Below are positions 43,976-54,133 of a stretch of 64,000 nt of DNA, one piece after another. The stretch's first letter is position 1. Each line of letters opens with the position of its first letter. This DNA comes from Variovorax sp. PAMC26660 (GTDB lineage: Bacteria; Pseudomonadota; Gammaproteobacteria; Burkholderiales; Burkholderiaceae_C), in the NCBI RefSeq assembly GCF_014302995.1, contig NZ_CP060295.1, forward strand, positions 3,649,501 through 3,713,500, read 5' to 3'. Both the position numbers and the translations under genes were made by a program. The notes beneath the pieces are model-generated. The model searched no databases. It was not told where the DNA came from and worked only from the letters and a program-made list of their open reading frames with translations.

Positions 43976-44928
43976 GTGCATCGGGCCACGTTCGGCGGCA
44001 CGCGCGTTTTGCGCTCCTGCTGCTCGCGCTGGCGCAGACGGCTTGCGCGCAGCGCACCGGCCCCGATGTGCCCGCGCCCCTCGTGGCGTCCGGCGATGCC
44101 GTGTTGCACTGGAACCAGCCCGCCGTGCGCGCCAACTGTCCTGATCGCGCCGGCTACCTGTGGGTGCAGCCCGTCGAAGGACCCGCCTGCATCCGCTACT
44201 TCGCCAGCGACGACATCGAGGGTGCGCGCATCGCCATCGTGCAGTTCTCCGGCGATCGCGACAGCGTGATGGACCAGGCGCCCACACGCATTCCCGAAAA
44301 CACCGAAGCCCTGCGAACGCTCGATGCGCAACGCAGTCGCGACCGCGCGGGCGTGCCGTGGATCTTTGTCGCGCGGCCCGGCACCTATGGCTCGTCGGGC
44401 GACCACCGCAAGCGGCGCCAGCCGGTGGAGTTTCATGCGCTCGACGCGGCACTCGATGCGCTCATGGCGCGCCACAAGCTGCAGCGCATCGTGATCGTCG
44501 GCCACAGCGGTGGCGCCACCGCGGGCGCCGCGCTGCTGACCATGGGCCGCACGCGGATTGCCTGCGCGGTGTTGACCTCGGGTGCCTTCGGTCTGCTGGA
44601 GCGCGCGCGCCTGCTTGGCCGCTCGAAGGACGGCCTGACCGACACCACCGGCAGCACGCAGTTCTATGACCCGCTCGACCACGTGGGCGGTATCGCGCGC
44701 GATGCCTCGCGCCGCATCGTGCTGATCGGCAACCGCGAAGACCAGAACACGCCTTTCGCCCTGCAGCAGCGCTTTGCCGATGCGGTGGCCAAGGCCGGCC
44801 ACCGCATCGAGATCCGCACGCACGCGGCCGAGCCGCCCGAGTTCCACGACCTGACGGACCGCATCGGCCTGCGCACCGCCTCGCTGTGTGCGCGCGAAGC
44901 CATGTTCCCGTCACAGGACCGCCCATGA
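43972..44928 (+). CDS. Exported alpha/beta hydrolase coupled to the CapA/Mur gene
   Basis: 318 residues from GTG 43972, overlapping the fusion gene stop by 4 nt. Signal peptide RFALLLLALAQTACAQ. Nucleophile S179 in IVIVGHSGGATAGAALLTMG; the oxyanion side is near IFVARPGTYGSSGDH; a likely acid/His pair is in RIVLIGNREDQNTP and the C-terminal EFHDLTD. Translational coupling suggests that the hydrolase trims or releases the polymer or acts on its precursor in the periplasm. That is inferred only from gene order. Confidence 0.82.
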   Translation: MSASGHVRRHARFALLLLALAQTACAQRTGPDVPAPLVASGDAVLHWNQPAVRANCPDRAGYLWVQPVEGPACIRYFASDDIEGARIAIVQFSGDRDSVMDQAPTRIPENTEALRTLDAQRSRDRAGVPWIFVARPGTYGSSGDHRKRRQPVEFHALDAALDALMARHKLQRIVIVGHSGGATAGAALLTMGRTRIACAVLTSGAFGLLERARLLGRSKDGLTDTTGSTQFYDPLDHVGGIARDASRRIVLIGNREDQNTPFALQQRFADAVAKAGHRIEIRTHAAEPPEFHDLTDRIGLRTASLCAREAMFPSQDRP

Positions 44929-46001
44929 GCAACAGCAGCATCACTTCGCGCGAATACGGCCGCATGCCCGACGGCCGCGCCGTGACCGAATACACCCTCG
45001 ACAACGGCCGCGGCCTGAGCCTGAGCGCCATCAACCGCGGCGGCATCGTCACGGCGTTGCGCGTGCCCGACCGGCACGGGCACAGCGCGAACGTTGTGCT
45101 GGCCCTGCCGACGCTGGCCGATTACATGAAGCCGCATCCGCATCTGGGCACCATCGTCGGGCGCTACGCCAACCGGATCGCCGCGGGGCGCTTCATGCTC
45201 GATGGCGCGGTGCATCAGGTGGGTCTCAACGATGGGCCCAACTCGCTGCATGGTGGCAAGGAAGGCTTCGGCACGCGCTTCTGGCAGATCGAGCCGTTGA
45301 CGGCCGCGCAAGCCGGCGGCGACATCGCCATCGAACTGCGCTACACCAGCGCTGATGGCGAAGAGGGCTATCCCGGCGAGGTGCAACTGACCGTGCGTTA
45401 CACGCTGAGTGCGACGGCCAACACATGGCGCATCGACTACCGCGCCGTGACGAACCGGCCGACGGTGCTGAACCTGAGCCATCACGACTACTTCAACCTT
45501 GCGGGCAGCGGCTCGGTGATGGACCACCGGCTGACGATTCCCGCGAGCCGCTACTGCCCGGTGGACGCGACGCTGATTCCGCTCGGGCTGGCTGACGTAG
45601 CTGCGACGCCCTTCGACTTTCGCGAGGCTACGCACATCGGCGAACGCATTCGCGAAGGGCACGAGCAACTGCTGATCGCGCACGGCTACGACCACAACTG
45701 GGTGCTCGATCGGCACGGCGTCGGCGACGGTCTGGCGCTCGCGGCTCGCCTCGAACACGAAGTCTCGGGCCGCGCGATGGAAGTGCACACCAGCGAGCCC
45801 GGCGTGCAGTTCTATTCGGGCAACTTCCTCGACGGCAGCCTCATGGGCACAGCCGGTGCGAGCTTGCGGCAGGGCGATGGGCTGTGCCTGGAGACGCAGC
45901 ACTTTCCCGATTCGCCGAACCAGCCGGGCTTTCCTTCGACCGTGCTGCGGCCGGGTGAAGTGTTCAACAGCACGACCGAACATCGCTTCAGCATCTGCTG
46001 A
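44925..46001 (+). CDS. galM: Aldose 1-epimerase
   Basis: 358 residues from ATG 44925, overlapping the previous stop (ATGA). Galactose-mutarotase fold: NRGGIVTALRVPDRHGHSAN, GTIVGRYANRIAAGRFMLDG, NDGPNSLHGGKEGFGTRFW, LNLSHHDYFNLAGSGSVMDH (catalytic His) and LCLETQHFPDSPNQPGFPST (catalytic Glu). It interconverts sugar anomers, which speeds entry of L-arabinose or D-galactose into the oxidative pathway whose genes start just downstream. Its position links it physically to the CapA/Mur operon, but its function links it to the sugar cluster. Confidence 0.93.
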   Translation: MSNSSITSREYGRMPDGRAVTEYTLDNGRGLSLSAINRGGIVTALRVPDRHGHSANVVLALPTLADYMKPHPHLGTIVGRYANRIAAGRFMLDGAVHQVGLNDGPNSLHGGKEGFGTRFWQIEPLTAAQAGGDIAIELRYTSADGEEGYPGEVQLTVRYTLSATANTWRIDYRAVTNRPTVLNLSHHDYFNLAGSGSVMDHRLTIPASRYCPVDATLIPLGLADVAATPFDFREATHIGERIREGHEQLLIAHGYDHNWVLDRHGVGDGLALAARLEHEVSGRAMEVHTSEPGVQFYSGNFLDGSLMGTAGASLRQGDGLCLETQHFPDSPNQPGFPSTVLRPGEVFNSTTEHRFSIC

Positions 46002-46022
46002 GGCTCGGCCCGTGCCTTCGAT

Positions 46023-46967
46023 CTAGCCGGCGAACAGTGCAGCCGGCACGCCGGGGCTGCCGATACGCACCGCAAAGAGCCCACCCGCCAGCGGCTCGGC
46101 CTCTTGCTGTTCGGCCGTGAGGCCATTGCGCGCGGTGGTGATGTACAGCGTGCGCATGTCGGCGCCACCGAAAGCGCAGTTGGTGACATGGCTTGCCGGC
46201 AGGACGATGCGGTACAGCTCGGCGGCGCTCACCGGGTCGTGGCAGGTCACGCACGAACCGCCCCAATGCGCGATCCACAGGCGGCCGGCCGCATCGGTGG
46301 TCATGCCATCGGGCAGTCCGTCGCCCTTGGGAAAGCGATGCCACACGCGCCTGTTCGAGACGGTGCCTGTTTCCGCATCGAAGTCGTAGGCGTACAGGTT
46401 GTTGAGCACCGTGTTGTTGAAGTACATGGTGCGGCCGTCCGCTGACCACGTCGGCCCGTTGGTCACCTCGAAGCCGTCGTCGTGCCGCGTGCAGCGGCCA
46501 TCGGCGTCGTAGCGGTAGAGCGCGCCCGTGGGCGCCTTGCAATCGAAGTCCATGCTGCCGCCCCAGAAGCGGCCGTGGCTGTCGCACTTGCCGTCGTTGA
46601 AGCGGTTGCCGGTGCGCTCGGATTCGGGCTGGTGCAGGTAGCGCGGCTTGGCGCCGGCACCCGGCAGCTGTGTGGTGTCGAAGAGCGCGAAGCCGCGGCG
46701 CAGCGTGAGGACGAGGCCCGGCGCCGTCGCGCGCTCGGAGATCGCGGTGATCTCCTCATCGAACTGCCAGGCGCGCCGTGCGCCATCGGCAGGCCGGAAC
46801 CAGAACAGGCGCGGCGTGAGGATGTCGATCCAGTAGAGCGCCTGCTCGCGCTGCGACCAGAGCGTGCCCTCGCCGAGGTTGGCGCCTGCCGCCCAGATGC
46901 ATTCGGGCGCGCCCTCGACAACCGGCACTGGAAGCGGGGGAAGGGGGCTTGTCTCTTGTCTGTTCAT
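46023..46967 (-). CDS. SMP-30/gluconolactonase family sugar lactonase
   Basis: 314 residues from ATG 46967. Six-bladed propeller lactonase with the metal-site blocks GANLGEGTLWSQREQALYWI (Glu), NRFNDGKCDSHGRFWGGSMD (Asn/Asp), VTNGPTWSADGRTMYFNNTV and LPDGMTTDAAGRLWIAHWGG (Asp). It opens the sugar 1,4-lactone made by the dehydrogenase to the aldonate. In the L-arabinose pathway this is the second step. Convergent with galM and divergent from the SDR gene, across a region with LysR-type sites. Confidence 0.92.
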   Translation of the reverse strand: MNRQETSPLPPLPVPVVEGAPECIWAAGANLGEGTLWSQREQALYWIDILTPRLFWFRPADGARRAWQFDEEITAISERATAPGLVLTLRRGFALFDTTQLPGAGAKPRYLHQPESERTGNRFNDGKCDSHGRFWGGSMDFDCKAPTGALYRYDADGRCTRHDDGFEVTNGPTWSADGRTMYFNNTVLNNLYAYDFDAETGTVSNRRVWHRFPKGDGLPDGMTTDAAGRLWIAHWGGSCVTCHDPVSAAELYRIVLPASHVTNCAFGGADMRTLYITTARNGLTAEQQEAEPLAGGLFAVRIGSPGVPAALFAG

Positions 46968-47013
46968 TGTTCTTTCCTTGTCATGTCTTCTTGACGCGGC
47001 GGATCGTATCAAG

Positions 47014-47061
47014 GCATATTGATAATGGAAATCAAACAATATGGCATCGATTGATATGCAT
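47014..47061. promoter_or_regulatory. Putative GbpR-like operator, lactonase/SDR divergent promoter
   Basis: GATTGATATGCAT at 47049-47061 differs by one base from 48905-48917. A second, inverted partial site GCATATTGAT is at 47014-47023. Both lie in the 136-bp divergent region. They fit one LysR dimer-of-dimers footprint for the regulator encoded at 47897-48856. Confidence 0.5.
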
Positions 47062-47103
47062 ATTGCAATGTCACATGCCAGCCTTCTTTTCTGGAGACGT
47101 TCT

Positions 47104-47877
47104 GTGAATCCCCCGAAGCTCTCGATTCATCCCAGCCTGCAGGGTCGCACGGTGTTCGTCACCGGCGGTGGCAGCGGCATCGGCGCGGCCATCGTCGCTG
47201 CATTTGCAGCGCAGGGCGCGCGCGTGGCCTTTGTCGACATTGCCGAGGGCGCCAGCGCGGCGCTCGCGCAGCAGATCGTCGAGGCCGGCCATGCGGCGCC
47301 GTGGTGGCGCGCCTGTGACGTGCGCGACATCGCCGCACTGCAGACAGCCATCGCCGATGCGGCTGCCGAACTTGGCGACTTCGCGGTGCTGGTCAACAAC
47401 GTGGCAAGCGACGACCGCCACTCGCTCGACACCGTCACGCCGGCTTACTACGACGACCGCATGGCCATCAACGAACGGCCTGCGCTGTTCGCGATCCAGT
47501 CGGTGGTGCCCGGCATGCGGCGGCTGGGCTTCGGCTCGGTGGTCAACCTGGGCTCTACCGGCTGGCAGACCAAGGGCTCGGGCTACCCCTGCTACGCGAT
47601 TGCCAAGTCGTCGGTCAACGGACTCACGCGCGGGCTCGCGGTGGACCTGGGCAAGGACCGCATCCGCATCAACACCGTGTCGCCAGGCTGGGTGATGACC
47701 GAGCGGCAGGTGAAGCTGTGGCTGGACGACGAAGGCGAGCAGGCGCTCAAGCGCAACCAGTGCCTGCCCGACAAATTGATGCCGGAGGACATCGCGCGCA
47801 TGGTGCTGTTTCTTGCGTCGGACGACGCGAAGATGTGCACGGCGCAGGAGTTCACGGTGGACGCTGGTTGGACCTGA
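47104..47877 (+). CDS. Short-chain dehydrogenase, probable sugar 1-dehydrogenase
   Basis: 257 residues from GTG 47104 (GGAG eight bases upstream). Classical SDR: nucleotide-binding VFVTGGGSGIGAAIVAAFAA, NNVASDD in place of NNAG, active-site Ser in NLGSTGW and YPCYAIAKSS with the YxxxK pair, and INTVSPGWVMT. The pathway needs an aldose dehydrogenase and no other candidate is in the cluster, so L-arabinose (or D-galactose/D-fucose) 1-dehydrogenase is likely. Azospirillum uses a GFO/IDH enzyme for this step, so the SDR would be a substitution. Confidence 0.9.
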   Translation: MNPPKLSIHPSLQGRTVFVTGGGSGIGAAIVAAFAAQGARVAFVDIAEGASAALAQQIVEAGHAAPWWRACDVRDIAALQTAIADAAAELGDFAVLVNNVASDDRHSLDTVTPAYYDDRMAINERPALFAIQSVVPGMRRLGFGSVVNLGSTGWQTKGSGYPCYAIAKSSVNGLTRGLAVDLGKDRIRINTVSPGWVMTERQVKLWLDDEGEQALKRNQCLPDKLMPEDIARMVLFLASDDAKMCTAQEFTVDAGWT

Positions 47878-47896
47878 AGGTGCGCCGACGCGGGCG

Positions 47897-48856
47897 TCAG
47901 TCCATCTCGAGCTTGCGCCCATACACGCTCATGCTCGCCGTCTTCAGCGCTTTCATCATCACCTTCGCCGCCGGCGACAGCAGCCGGTCGGTGCGCGTGA
48001 TGATGCCGAAGGCGTCCATGTGGCAGGGCATGTCCAGCGGCAACAGCGACACGATGCCGTGCGCCGCGTAGTAGCGCGCCACGTCGGTCGCCAGCACCGC
48101 CACCATGTCGCTCTGCTGCAGCATGCGCGTGATGAAGAGAAGGGCCGAGCTTTCGATGGTGTTGGTCGGCGGCGCGAGCCCTTCTTCCTGGAACATCAGC
48201 TCGAAGCGGTGGCGCAGCACGCTGCCGGCGGGCGGCACGATCCAGCCGGCGCTCACCACGTCGCGCAGCGTGAGCCCGCTCACGCCGAGCAGCGGATGGC
48301 CGGGGCGCACCAGCGCGCACACCGGCTCTTCGGTCAGCGCTTCGTAGCGCAACTGCGACTTGTCGTGCTCGGCGAACAGCCGGGCCACCAGGATGTCGAG
48401 CTTGCCCTGTTCGAGCCGCTCGATCAGCACCGGGCTGGTCTCGATCTCCAGCGACACCCGCAGGTCGGGCTGCTCGCGCTTGACCATGGCCACCGCCGGC
48501 GGCATCAGCGTGAGGCCGGGCGCGGTGATGGCGCCCACGCTCACATGGCCGAAGCGGCCCGCCTTGAGCGCGGTGAGTTCGTCGTGCGCCTGGTTCAGGC
48601 TGGCGAGCGCCACGCGGGCGTGGCGGATCATGGTCTCGCCGTACCAGGTCGGGCGCATGCCGCGCGGCAGGCGGTCGAACAGCGGCACCTCCAGCACGTC
48701 TTCCAGGTCCTTCAGCAGCTTGGAGGCGGCGGGCTGCGTCATGTTGAGCACCTGCGCCGCGCGGTGGATGTTGCCTTCCTCGGCCAGCGCCACGATCAGC
48801 AGCAGTTGCCGGGTCTTGAGGCGGGCGCGAATGAACCAGTGGTTGTAGTTGGTCAT
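47897..48856 (-). CDS. LysR-family regulator, GbpR-like (sugar catabolism)
   Basis: 319 residues. HTH: ARLKTRQLLLIVALAEEGNI and HRAAQVLNMTQPAASKLLKD. Effector part: LPRGMRPTWYGETMIRHARV and FGHVSVGAITAPGLTLMPPA. It resembles GbpR of Agrobacterium/Azospirillum, which controls chvE/gbp sugar-uptake genes; here it sits divergently from the dehydrogenase and ABC-transporter operon, with chvE in it. Probable inducers are L-arabinose or D-galactose. Matching sites at 48905-48949 and 47014-47061 support control of both promoters. Confidence 0.9.
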   Translation of the reverse strand: MTNYNHWFIRARLKTRQLLLIVALAEEGNIHRAAQVLNMTQPAASKLLKDLEDVLEVPLFDRLPRGMRPTWYGETMIRHARVALASLNQAHDELTALKAGRFGHVSVGAITAPGLTLMPPAVAMVKREQPDLRVSLEIETSPVLIERLEQGKLDILVARLFAEHDKSQLRYEALTEEPVCALVRPGHPLLGVSGLTLRDVVSAGWIVPPAGSVLRHRFELMFQEEGLAPPTNTIESSALLFITRMLQQSDMVAVLATDVARYYAAHGIVSLLPLDMPCHMDAFGIITRTDRLLSPAAKVMMKALKTASMSVYGRKLEMD

Positions 48857-48904
48857 GGCTCTTGTTTGGAAACTAAGGGCTGATCGGGTTTTCCAGAATC
48901 CGGC

Positions 48905-48949
48905 GATCGATATGCATTTTGTCTAAAAAACGATTGGATCGATATCGAT
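48905..48949. promoter_or_regulatory. Putative GbpR-like operator before the arabinose operon
   Basis: GATCGATATGCAT (48905-48917) and GATCGATATCGAT (48937-48949) are 32 bp apart, about three helical turns, in the 145-bp divergent region. The second is largely palindromic. Spacing suits recognition and activation sites of a LysR tetramer. Confidence 0.55.
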
Positions 48950-49001
48950 TCTGTTCCTAGACTGCCCGCACCCCACATCCAAGAGACAAGGTCGGCGCCC
49001 G

Positions 49002-50456
49002 GTGATTCATGGCGAGATCCATCAGAACGTGCGGCAGTACATCAACGGCCGCTGGGAAACCAGCGCAACCACCGGTGTGAGCACCAATCCATCGGACACC
49101 ACCGAGGTCGTCGCCGAGTACGCACGCGCCGACCGCCGCCAGGTGGAGACCGCGATCCGCGCCGCCACCGAAGCCTTTCCGCACTGGAGCCACAGCACGC
49201 CGCAGCGGCGCGCCGACGTGCTCGACCGCATCGGCGCCGAACTGCTCGCCCGCAAGGACGAGCTGGGCCTGCTGCTGGCGCGCGAGGTGGGCAAGACGCT
49301 GCCCGAAGCGGTGGCCGAGGCCGCGCGCGCGGGCCAGATCTTCAAGTTCTTCGCCGGCGAGGCGCTGCGTGGCGGCGGTGGCGAGAACGTGGCCTCGGTG
49401 CGCGCCGGCGTGCAGGTCGACGTGACGCGCGAGCCGGTCGGCGTGGTGGGCCTCATCACGCCGTGGAACACGCCCTTCGCGGTGCCGGCGTCCAAGATCG
49501 CGGCGGCGCTCGCGCATGGCAACAGCGTGGTCTTCAAGCCGGCCGAACTGGTGCCGGCCTGCGGCTGGGCGCTCACGGACATCATCAGCCGCGCGGCCTT
49601 GCCCGCCGGCGTGTTCAACCTCGTGATGGGCAGCGGGCGCGAAGCCGGGCAGGCGCTGGTCGACAGCGCGCTGGTCGATGCGCTGAGCTTCACCGGCTCC
49701 GCCGCCAATGGCGAGCGCATCCTGCAGGCTGCCGCCACGCGCCGCGCCAAGGTGCAACTGGAGATGGGCGGCAAGAACGCGCTGGTGGTGCTGGCCGACG
49801 CCGACCTCGACCGCGCCGTCGATTGCGCGGTGCAGGGCGCCTACTTTTCCAACGGCCAGCGCTGCACCGCGTCGAGCCGGCTCATCGTCGAAGCTGCGGT
49901 GCACGATGCCTTCGTGGCGAAGCTGCGCCAGCGCCTGAAGACACTGAAGATCGGCCACGCGCTGGAGCGCGGCGTCGACATCGGTCCGGTGGTCGACGAA
50001 GAACGCCTGGCGCAGAACCTCGCCTGGGTCGACATCGCGCGCGAAGAGGGCGCCGAGCATGTGTGGGGCGGCGAAGCGCTGGCACGCGCCACCGCCGGCC
50101 ACTACATGAGCCCCGCGCTCTTTCTGGCGAAGCCCGAGCACCGCATTGCGCGCGAGGAAATCTTCGGCCCGCTGGCCTGTGTGCTGCGCGCCGACGACTA
50201 CGACGAGGCGCTGGCGCTGTGCAACGACACGCCCTTCGGCCTGTGTGCGGGCCTGTGCACCAACTCGCTCAAGCATGCGATGCATTTCAGACGCCATGCC
50301 GTGGTCGGCATGACGATGGTCAATCTGCCGACCGCGGGGGTGGACTTCCACGTGCCCTTCGGCGGCCGCAAGGGGTCGGGCTACGGGCCGCGCGAACAAG
50401 GGCGCCACGCCGCGGAGTTCTACACGACGGTGAAGACCGGCTACATGCTGGCCTGA
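49002..50456 (+). CDS. 2-oxoglutarate semialdehyde (2,5-dioxovalerate) dehydrogenase
   Basis: 484 residues from GTG 49002. NAD(P) aldehyde dehydrogenase with VGLITPWNTPFAVPASKIAA, VVFKPAELVPACGW, LEMGGKNALVVLADADLDR (general base) and nucleophile Cys288 in YFSNGQRCTASSRLIVEAAV. In the oxidative L-arabinose route it converts 2-oxoglutarate semialdehyde to 2-oxoglutarate, the last step. It is the first gene of the transporter operon and next to the GbpR-like regulator. Specificity is inferred from the cluster. Confidence 0.9.
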   Translation: MIHGEIHQNVRQYINGRWETSATTGVSTNPSDTTEVVAEYARADRRQVETAIRAATEAFPHWSHSTPQRRADVLDRIGAELLARKDELGLLLAREVGKTLPEAVAEAARAGQIFKFFAGEALRGGGGENVASVRAGVQVDVTREPVGVVGLITPWNTPFAVPASKIAAALAHGNSVVFKPAELVPACGWALTDIISRAALPAGVFNLVMGSGREAGQALVDSALVDALSFTGSAANGERILQAAATRRAKVQLEMGGKNALVVLADADLDRAVDCAVQGAYFSNGQRCTASSRLIVEAAVHDAFVAKLRQRLKTLKIGHALERGVDIGPVVDEERLAQNLAWVDIAREEGAEHVWGGEALARATAGHYMSPALFLAKPEHRIAREEIFGPLACVLRADDYDEALALCNDTPFGLCAGLCTNSLKHAMHFRRHAVVGMTMVNLPTAGVDFHVPFGGRKGSGYGPREQGRHAAEFYTTVKTGYMLA

Positions 50457-50528
50457 CCGGACGGGGTTTCGTTTCACCACACCAACAGTCAACAGCAAGT
50501 CCTCGAGACATCAAGAAGGAGACATCCC

Positions 50529-51494
50529 ATGACCATGAATCGCCGCACCCTCCACACCGCGCTCGCCGCCGCAGCCCTGGGCAGCATGCTGCCCGTGTCC
50601 GTTTTCGCGCAGAAAAAACTCGTGCTCGGCTTCGCGCAAGTGGGCGCCGAGAGCGAATGGCGCACCGCCAACACCGAATCGATCAAGTCGTCCGCCAAGG
50701 ACGCCGGCATCGAGCTGAAGTTCTCCGATGCGCAGCAGAAGCAGGAAAACCAGATCAAGGCCATCCGCTCCTACATTGCGCAGAAGGTCGACGTGATCGC
50801 TTTCTCGCCTGTGGTCGAGTCGGGCTGGGAAACCGTGCTGCGCGAAGCCAAGGCCGCCAAGATCCCGGTGGTGCTGACCGACCGCTCCGTCAGCACCAAG
50901 GACGATTCGCTCTACGTGACCTTCATGGGCTCGGACTTCATCGAGGAAGGCCGCAAGGCCGGCCGCTGGCTCACCGAGAAGATGAAGGATCAGAAGGGCG
51001 ACGTGAACATCGTCGAGCTGCAAGGCACCGTGGGCTCGGCCCCGGCCATCGACCGCAAGAAGGGCTTCGAGGAAATCATCAAGGCCGACCCGAAGTTCAA
51101 GATCATTCGCTCGCAGACCGGCGACTTCACGCGCGCCAAGGGCAAGGAAGTGATGGAAGCCTTCCTCAAGGCCGACGGCAAGAAGATCAACGTGCTGTTC
51201 GCGCACAACGACGACATGGCCATCGGCGCGATCCAGGCCATTGAAGAGGCGGGCCTGAAGCCGGCGAAGGACATCACCATCATCTCGATCGACGGGGTGA
51301 AGGGCGCCTTTGAAGCCATGATCGCCGGCAAGCTCAACGTGTCGGTGGAATGCAGCCCGCTGCTGGGGCCGCAGCTCATGCAGGCGGTGAAGGACATCAA
51401 GGACGGCAAGACGCTGCCCAAGCGCATCGTGACTGTCGAGAGCATCTTCCCGATGGAAGTCGCCGCCAAAGAATTTCCCAATCGCAAGTACTGA
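50529..51494 (+). CDS. ytfQ: Sugar ABC transporter periplasmic binding protein (YtfQ-like)
   Basis: 321 residues, with AAGGAG eight bases upstream. Signal peptide [20 protein letters not shown] to VFAQ. Periplasmic-binding-protein type [58 protein letters not shown] and [20 protein letters not shown]. YtfQ binds galactofuranose in E. coli; relatives bind arabinose and other furanoses. Its cognate YtfR, YtfT and YjfF genes are further downstream, separated by another complete ABC system. Confidence 0.92.
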   Translation: MTMNRRTLHTALAAAALGSMLPVSVFAQKKLVLGFAQVGAESEWRTANTESIKSSAKDAGIELKFSDAQQKQENQIKAIRSYIAQKVDVIAFSPVVESGWETVLREAKAAKIPVVLTDRSVSTKDDSLYVTFMGSDFIEEGRKAGRWLTEKMKDQKGDVNIVELQGTVGSAPAIDRKKGFEEIIKADPKFKIIRSQTGDFTRAKGKEVMEAFLKADGKKINVLFAHNDDMAIGAIQAIEEAGLKPAKDITIISIDGVKGAFEAMIAGKLNVSVECSPLLGPQLMQAVKDIKDGKTLPKRIVTVESIFPMEVAAKEFPNRKY

Positions 51495-51506
51495 GGAGCC
51501 CCGCAC

Positions 51507-52577
51507 ATGAAACGCAATTTTCTCAAGGCCTCGCTGGCCGGCCTGGCCGTTGTGCTGGTCGGCATTGCACCGCTGGCCCACGCGCAGGACAAGGGCCTGA
51601 TCGCCATCTCGATGCCCACCAAGTCGTCGGCGCGCTGGATCGCCGACGGCGCCAACATGGTCAAGTACTTCAAGGAAAAGGGCTACAAGACCGACCTGCA
51701 GTACGCCGACGACGACATTCCGAACCAGCTCGCGCAGATCGAGAACATGGTGACGAAGGGTTCCAAGGTTCTCGTCATCGCGGCCATCGACGGCACCACG
51801 TTGTCCGACGTGCTGCAGAAGGCTGCCGACAAGGGCGTGAAGGTCATCGCGTACGACCGGCTCATCAAGGGCTCGAAGAACGTCGACTACTACGCCACCT
51901 TCGACAACTTCCAGGTGGGTGTGCTGCAGGCGCAGTCGATCGAGGCGGCGCTGGGCCTCAAGAGCGGCAAGGGCCCGTTCAACGTCGAGCTGTTCGGCGG
52001 CTCGCCCGACGACAACAACGCCTTCTTCTTCTACAACGGCGCGATGTCGGTACTCGATCCGTACATCAAGAGCGGCAAGCTGGTGGTGCGCAGCAAGCAG
52101 ATGGGCATGGACAAGGTCGGCACGCTGCGCTGGGACGGCGCAGTGGCGCAGGCCCGCATGGACAACCTGCTGTCGGCCTACTACACCAAGGACCGCGTCG
52201 ATGCGGTGCTGTCGCCGTACGACGGCCTTTCCATCGGCATCCTGTCGTCGCTCAAGGGCGTGGGCTATGGCTCGGGTTCGCAGCCGATGCCCATCGTGTC
52301 GGGGCAGGATGCCGAGGTGCCATCGGTCAAGTCGATCCTGCGCAAGGAGCAGACCTCCACCGTCTTCAAGGACACGCGCGAGCTGGCCAAGGTGACGGTG
52401 GCCATGGCCGACGCCATGCTCTCGGGCAAGACGCCCGAGGTGAACGACACCAAGACCTACAACAACGGCATCAAGGTCGTGCCGTCCTACCTGCTCAAGC
52501 CGGTGAGCGTGGATGCCTCGAACTGGAAAGTGGTGCTGATCGACAGCGGCTACTACAAGGAAAGCCAGGTCAAGTGA
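51507..52577 (+). CDS. chvE: Multiple-sugar-binding periplasmic protein ChvE
   Basis: 356 residues. Signal peptide [20 protein letters not shown] to AHAQ. ChvE/GBP pattern: [80 protein letters not shown] and [14 protein letters not shown]. It binds L-arabinose, D-galactose, D-xylose and other aldoses. The stop overlaps the GguA start (GTGA), so receptor and ATPase are coupled. Confidence 0.95.
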   Translation: MKRNFLKASLAGLAVVLVGIAPLAHAQDKGLIAISMPTKSSARWIADGANMVKYFKEKGYKTDLQYADDDIPNQLAQIENMVTKGSKVLVIAAIDGTTLSDVLQKAADKGVKVIAYDRLIKGSKNVDYYATFDNFQVGVLQAQSIEAALGLKSGKGPFNVELFGGSPDDNNAFFFYNGAMSVLDPYIKSGKLVVRSKQMGMDKVGTLRWDGAVAQARMDNLLSAYYTKDRVDAVLSPYDGLSIGILSSLKGVGYGSGSQPMPIVSGQDAEVPSVKSILRKEQTSTVFKDTRELAKVTVAMADAMLSGKTPEVNDTKTYNNGIKVVPSYLLKPVSVDASNWKVVLIDSGYYKESQVK

Positions 52578-54133
52578 GCGCAGAAGGCGAACGCACCATC
52601 CTCGAAATGCGGGGGATCACCAAGACCTTTCCTGGCGTGAAGGCGCTGAGCAACGTCAACCTCGGCGTGCGCGCCGGGGAGATCCATGCGGTGGTCGGCG
52701 AGAACGGCGCGGGCAAGTCGACGCTCATGAAGGTGCTGAGCGGCGTGTACCCGTGCGACTCGTACACCGGCGAGATTCATTTCGAGGGCGAGGTGCGGCG
52801 CTTCAAGGGCATCGCCGACAGCGAGAAGCTCGGCATCATCATCATCCACCAGGAGCTGGCGCTGGTGCCGCTGCTGTCGATCGCCGAGAACCTGTTTCTC
52901 GGCAACGAGATCGCCAACGGTGGCGTGATCGACTGGTTCGCCGCCTATGCGAAGACGCGCGAGCTGCTGGCCAAGGTGGGCCTGAAGGAATTGCCCACCA
53001 CGCTCGTGACCGACCTGGGCGTCGGCAAGCAGCAACTGGTGGAAATTGCCAAGGCGCTCGCCAAAGAGGTCAAGCTGCTGATCCTCGATGAGCCGACCGC
53101 CAGCCTCAACGAGAACGACAGCGACGCGCTGCTGATGCTGCTGCTCGAACTCAAGCGCCAGGGCATTGCGTCGATCCTCATTTCGCACAAGCTCAACGAG
53201 ATCGCCAAGGTGGCCGACTCGGTCACCGTGCTGCGCGACGGCGCCACGGTCGAGACCATCGACTGCCGCACACAGCCGATCAGCGAGGACCGCATCATCC
53301 GCGGCATGGTCGGGCGCGACATGGAGCACCGCTACCCGCAGCGCACACCGAAGATCGGCCAGACGGTGTTCGAGGTGCGCGACTGGCACGTGCACCACGC
53401 GCTGCATGCCGACCGCGAACAGATCAAGGGCGTGAGCCTGAACGTGCGCCAGGGCGAGATCGTCGGCATCGCCGGCCTCATGGGCGCGGGCCGCACCGAA
53501 CTGGCGATGAGCGTGTTCGGCAAGTCCTACGGCCAGCGCATCAGCGGCACGGTGCTGATGCACGGCAAGCCGGTGGATGTGGGCACGGTGCGCAAGGCCA
53601 TCGACCACGGCATTGCCTACGTGACGGAAGACCGCAAGGGCCTGGGGCTGGTGCTGGAGGAAGACATCCGCAAGAACATCAGCCTGGCCAACCTGGATGC
53701 GGTGTCGCAATCGTCGGTGATCGACAGCGGCCGCGAATTCAAGGTGGCCAACGAGTACCGCAAGGCGCTGAACATCCGCTGCTCGGGCGTCGAGCAACTG
53801 GTGGTCAACCTGTCGGGCGGCAACCAGCAGAAGGTGGTGCTGAGCAAGTGGCTCTTCACCAGGCCAGAACTGCTGATATTGGACGAACCCACGCGCGGCA
53901 TCGACGTGGGCGCCAAGTACGAGATCTACACCATCATCGACCGGCTCGCGAGCGAGGGCAAAGGCATTCTCATGATCTCTTCGGAACTGCCGGAACTGCT
54001 CGGCATGTGCGACCGCATCTACGTGATGAACGAGGGCCGCTTCGTGGCCGAATTCACGGCTGCCGAGGCCTCGCAGGAACGCATCATGCACGCCATCGTG
54101 AGCGCAGGGAGTACGGTCCATGTCGCAGCCTGA
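52574..54133 (+). CDS. gguA: Sugar ABC transporter ATP-binding protein GguA/MmsA
   Basis: 519 residues from GTG 52574. Two ATPase halves. The first has [12 protein letters not shown], a degraded signature (LGVGKQQ) and [15 protein letters not shown]. The second has a Walker A replaced by [14 protein letters not shown], signature [14 protein letters not shown] and [16 protein letters not shown]. This asymmetry is normal in the RbsA/AraG class. Drives import through GguB with ChvE as receptor. Confidence 0.95.
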   Translation: MSAEGERTILEMRGITKTFPGVKALSNVNLGVRAGEIHAVVGENGAGKSTLMKVLSGVYPCDSYTGEIHFEGEVRRFKGIADSEKLGIIIIHQELALVPLLSIAENLFLGNEIANGGVIDWFAAYAKTRELLAKVGLKELPTTLVTDLGVGKQQLVEIAKALAKEVKLLILDEPTASLNENDSDALLMLLLELKRQGIASILISHKLNEIAKVADSVTVLRDGATVETIDCRTQPISEDRIIRGMVGRDMEHRYPQRTPKIGQTVFEVRDWHVHHALHADREQIKGVSLNVRQGEIVGIAGLMGAGRTELAMSVFGKSYGQRISGTVLMHGKPVDVGTVRKAIDHGIAYVTEDRKGLGLVLEEDIRKNISLANLDAVSQSSVIDSGREFKVANEYRKALNIRCSGVEQLVVNLSGGNQQKVVLSKWLFTRPELLILDEPTRGIDVGAKYEIYTIIDRLASEGKGILMISSELPELLGMCDRIYVMNEGRFVAEFTAAEASQERIMHAIVSAGSTVHVAA

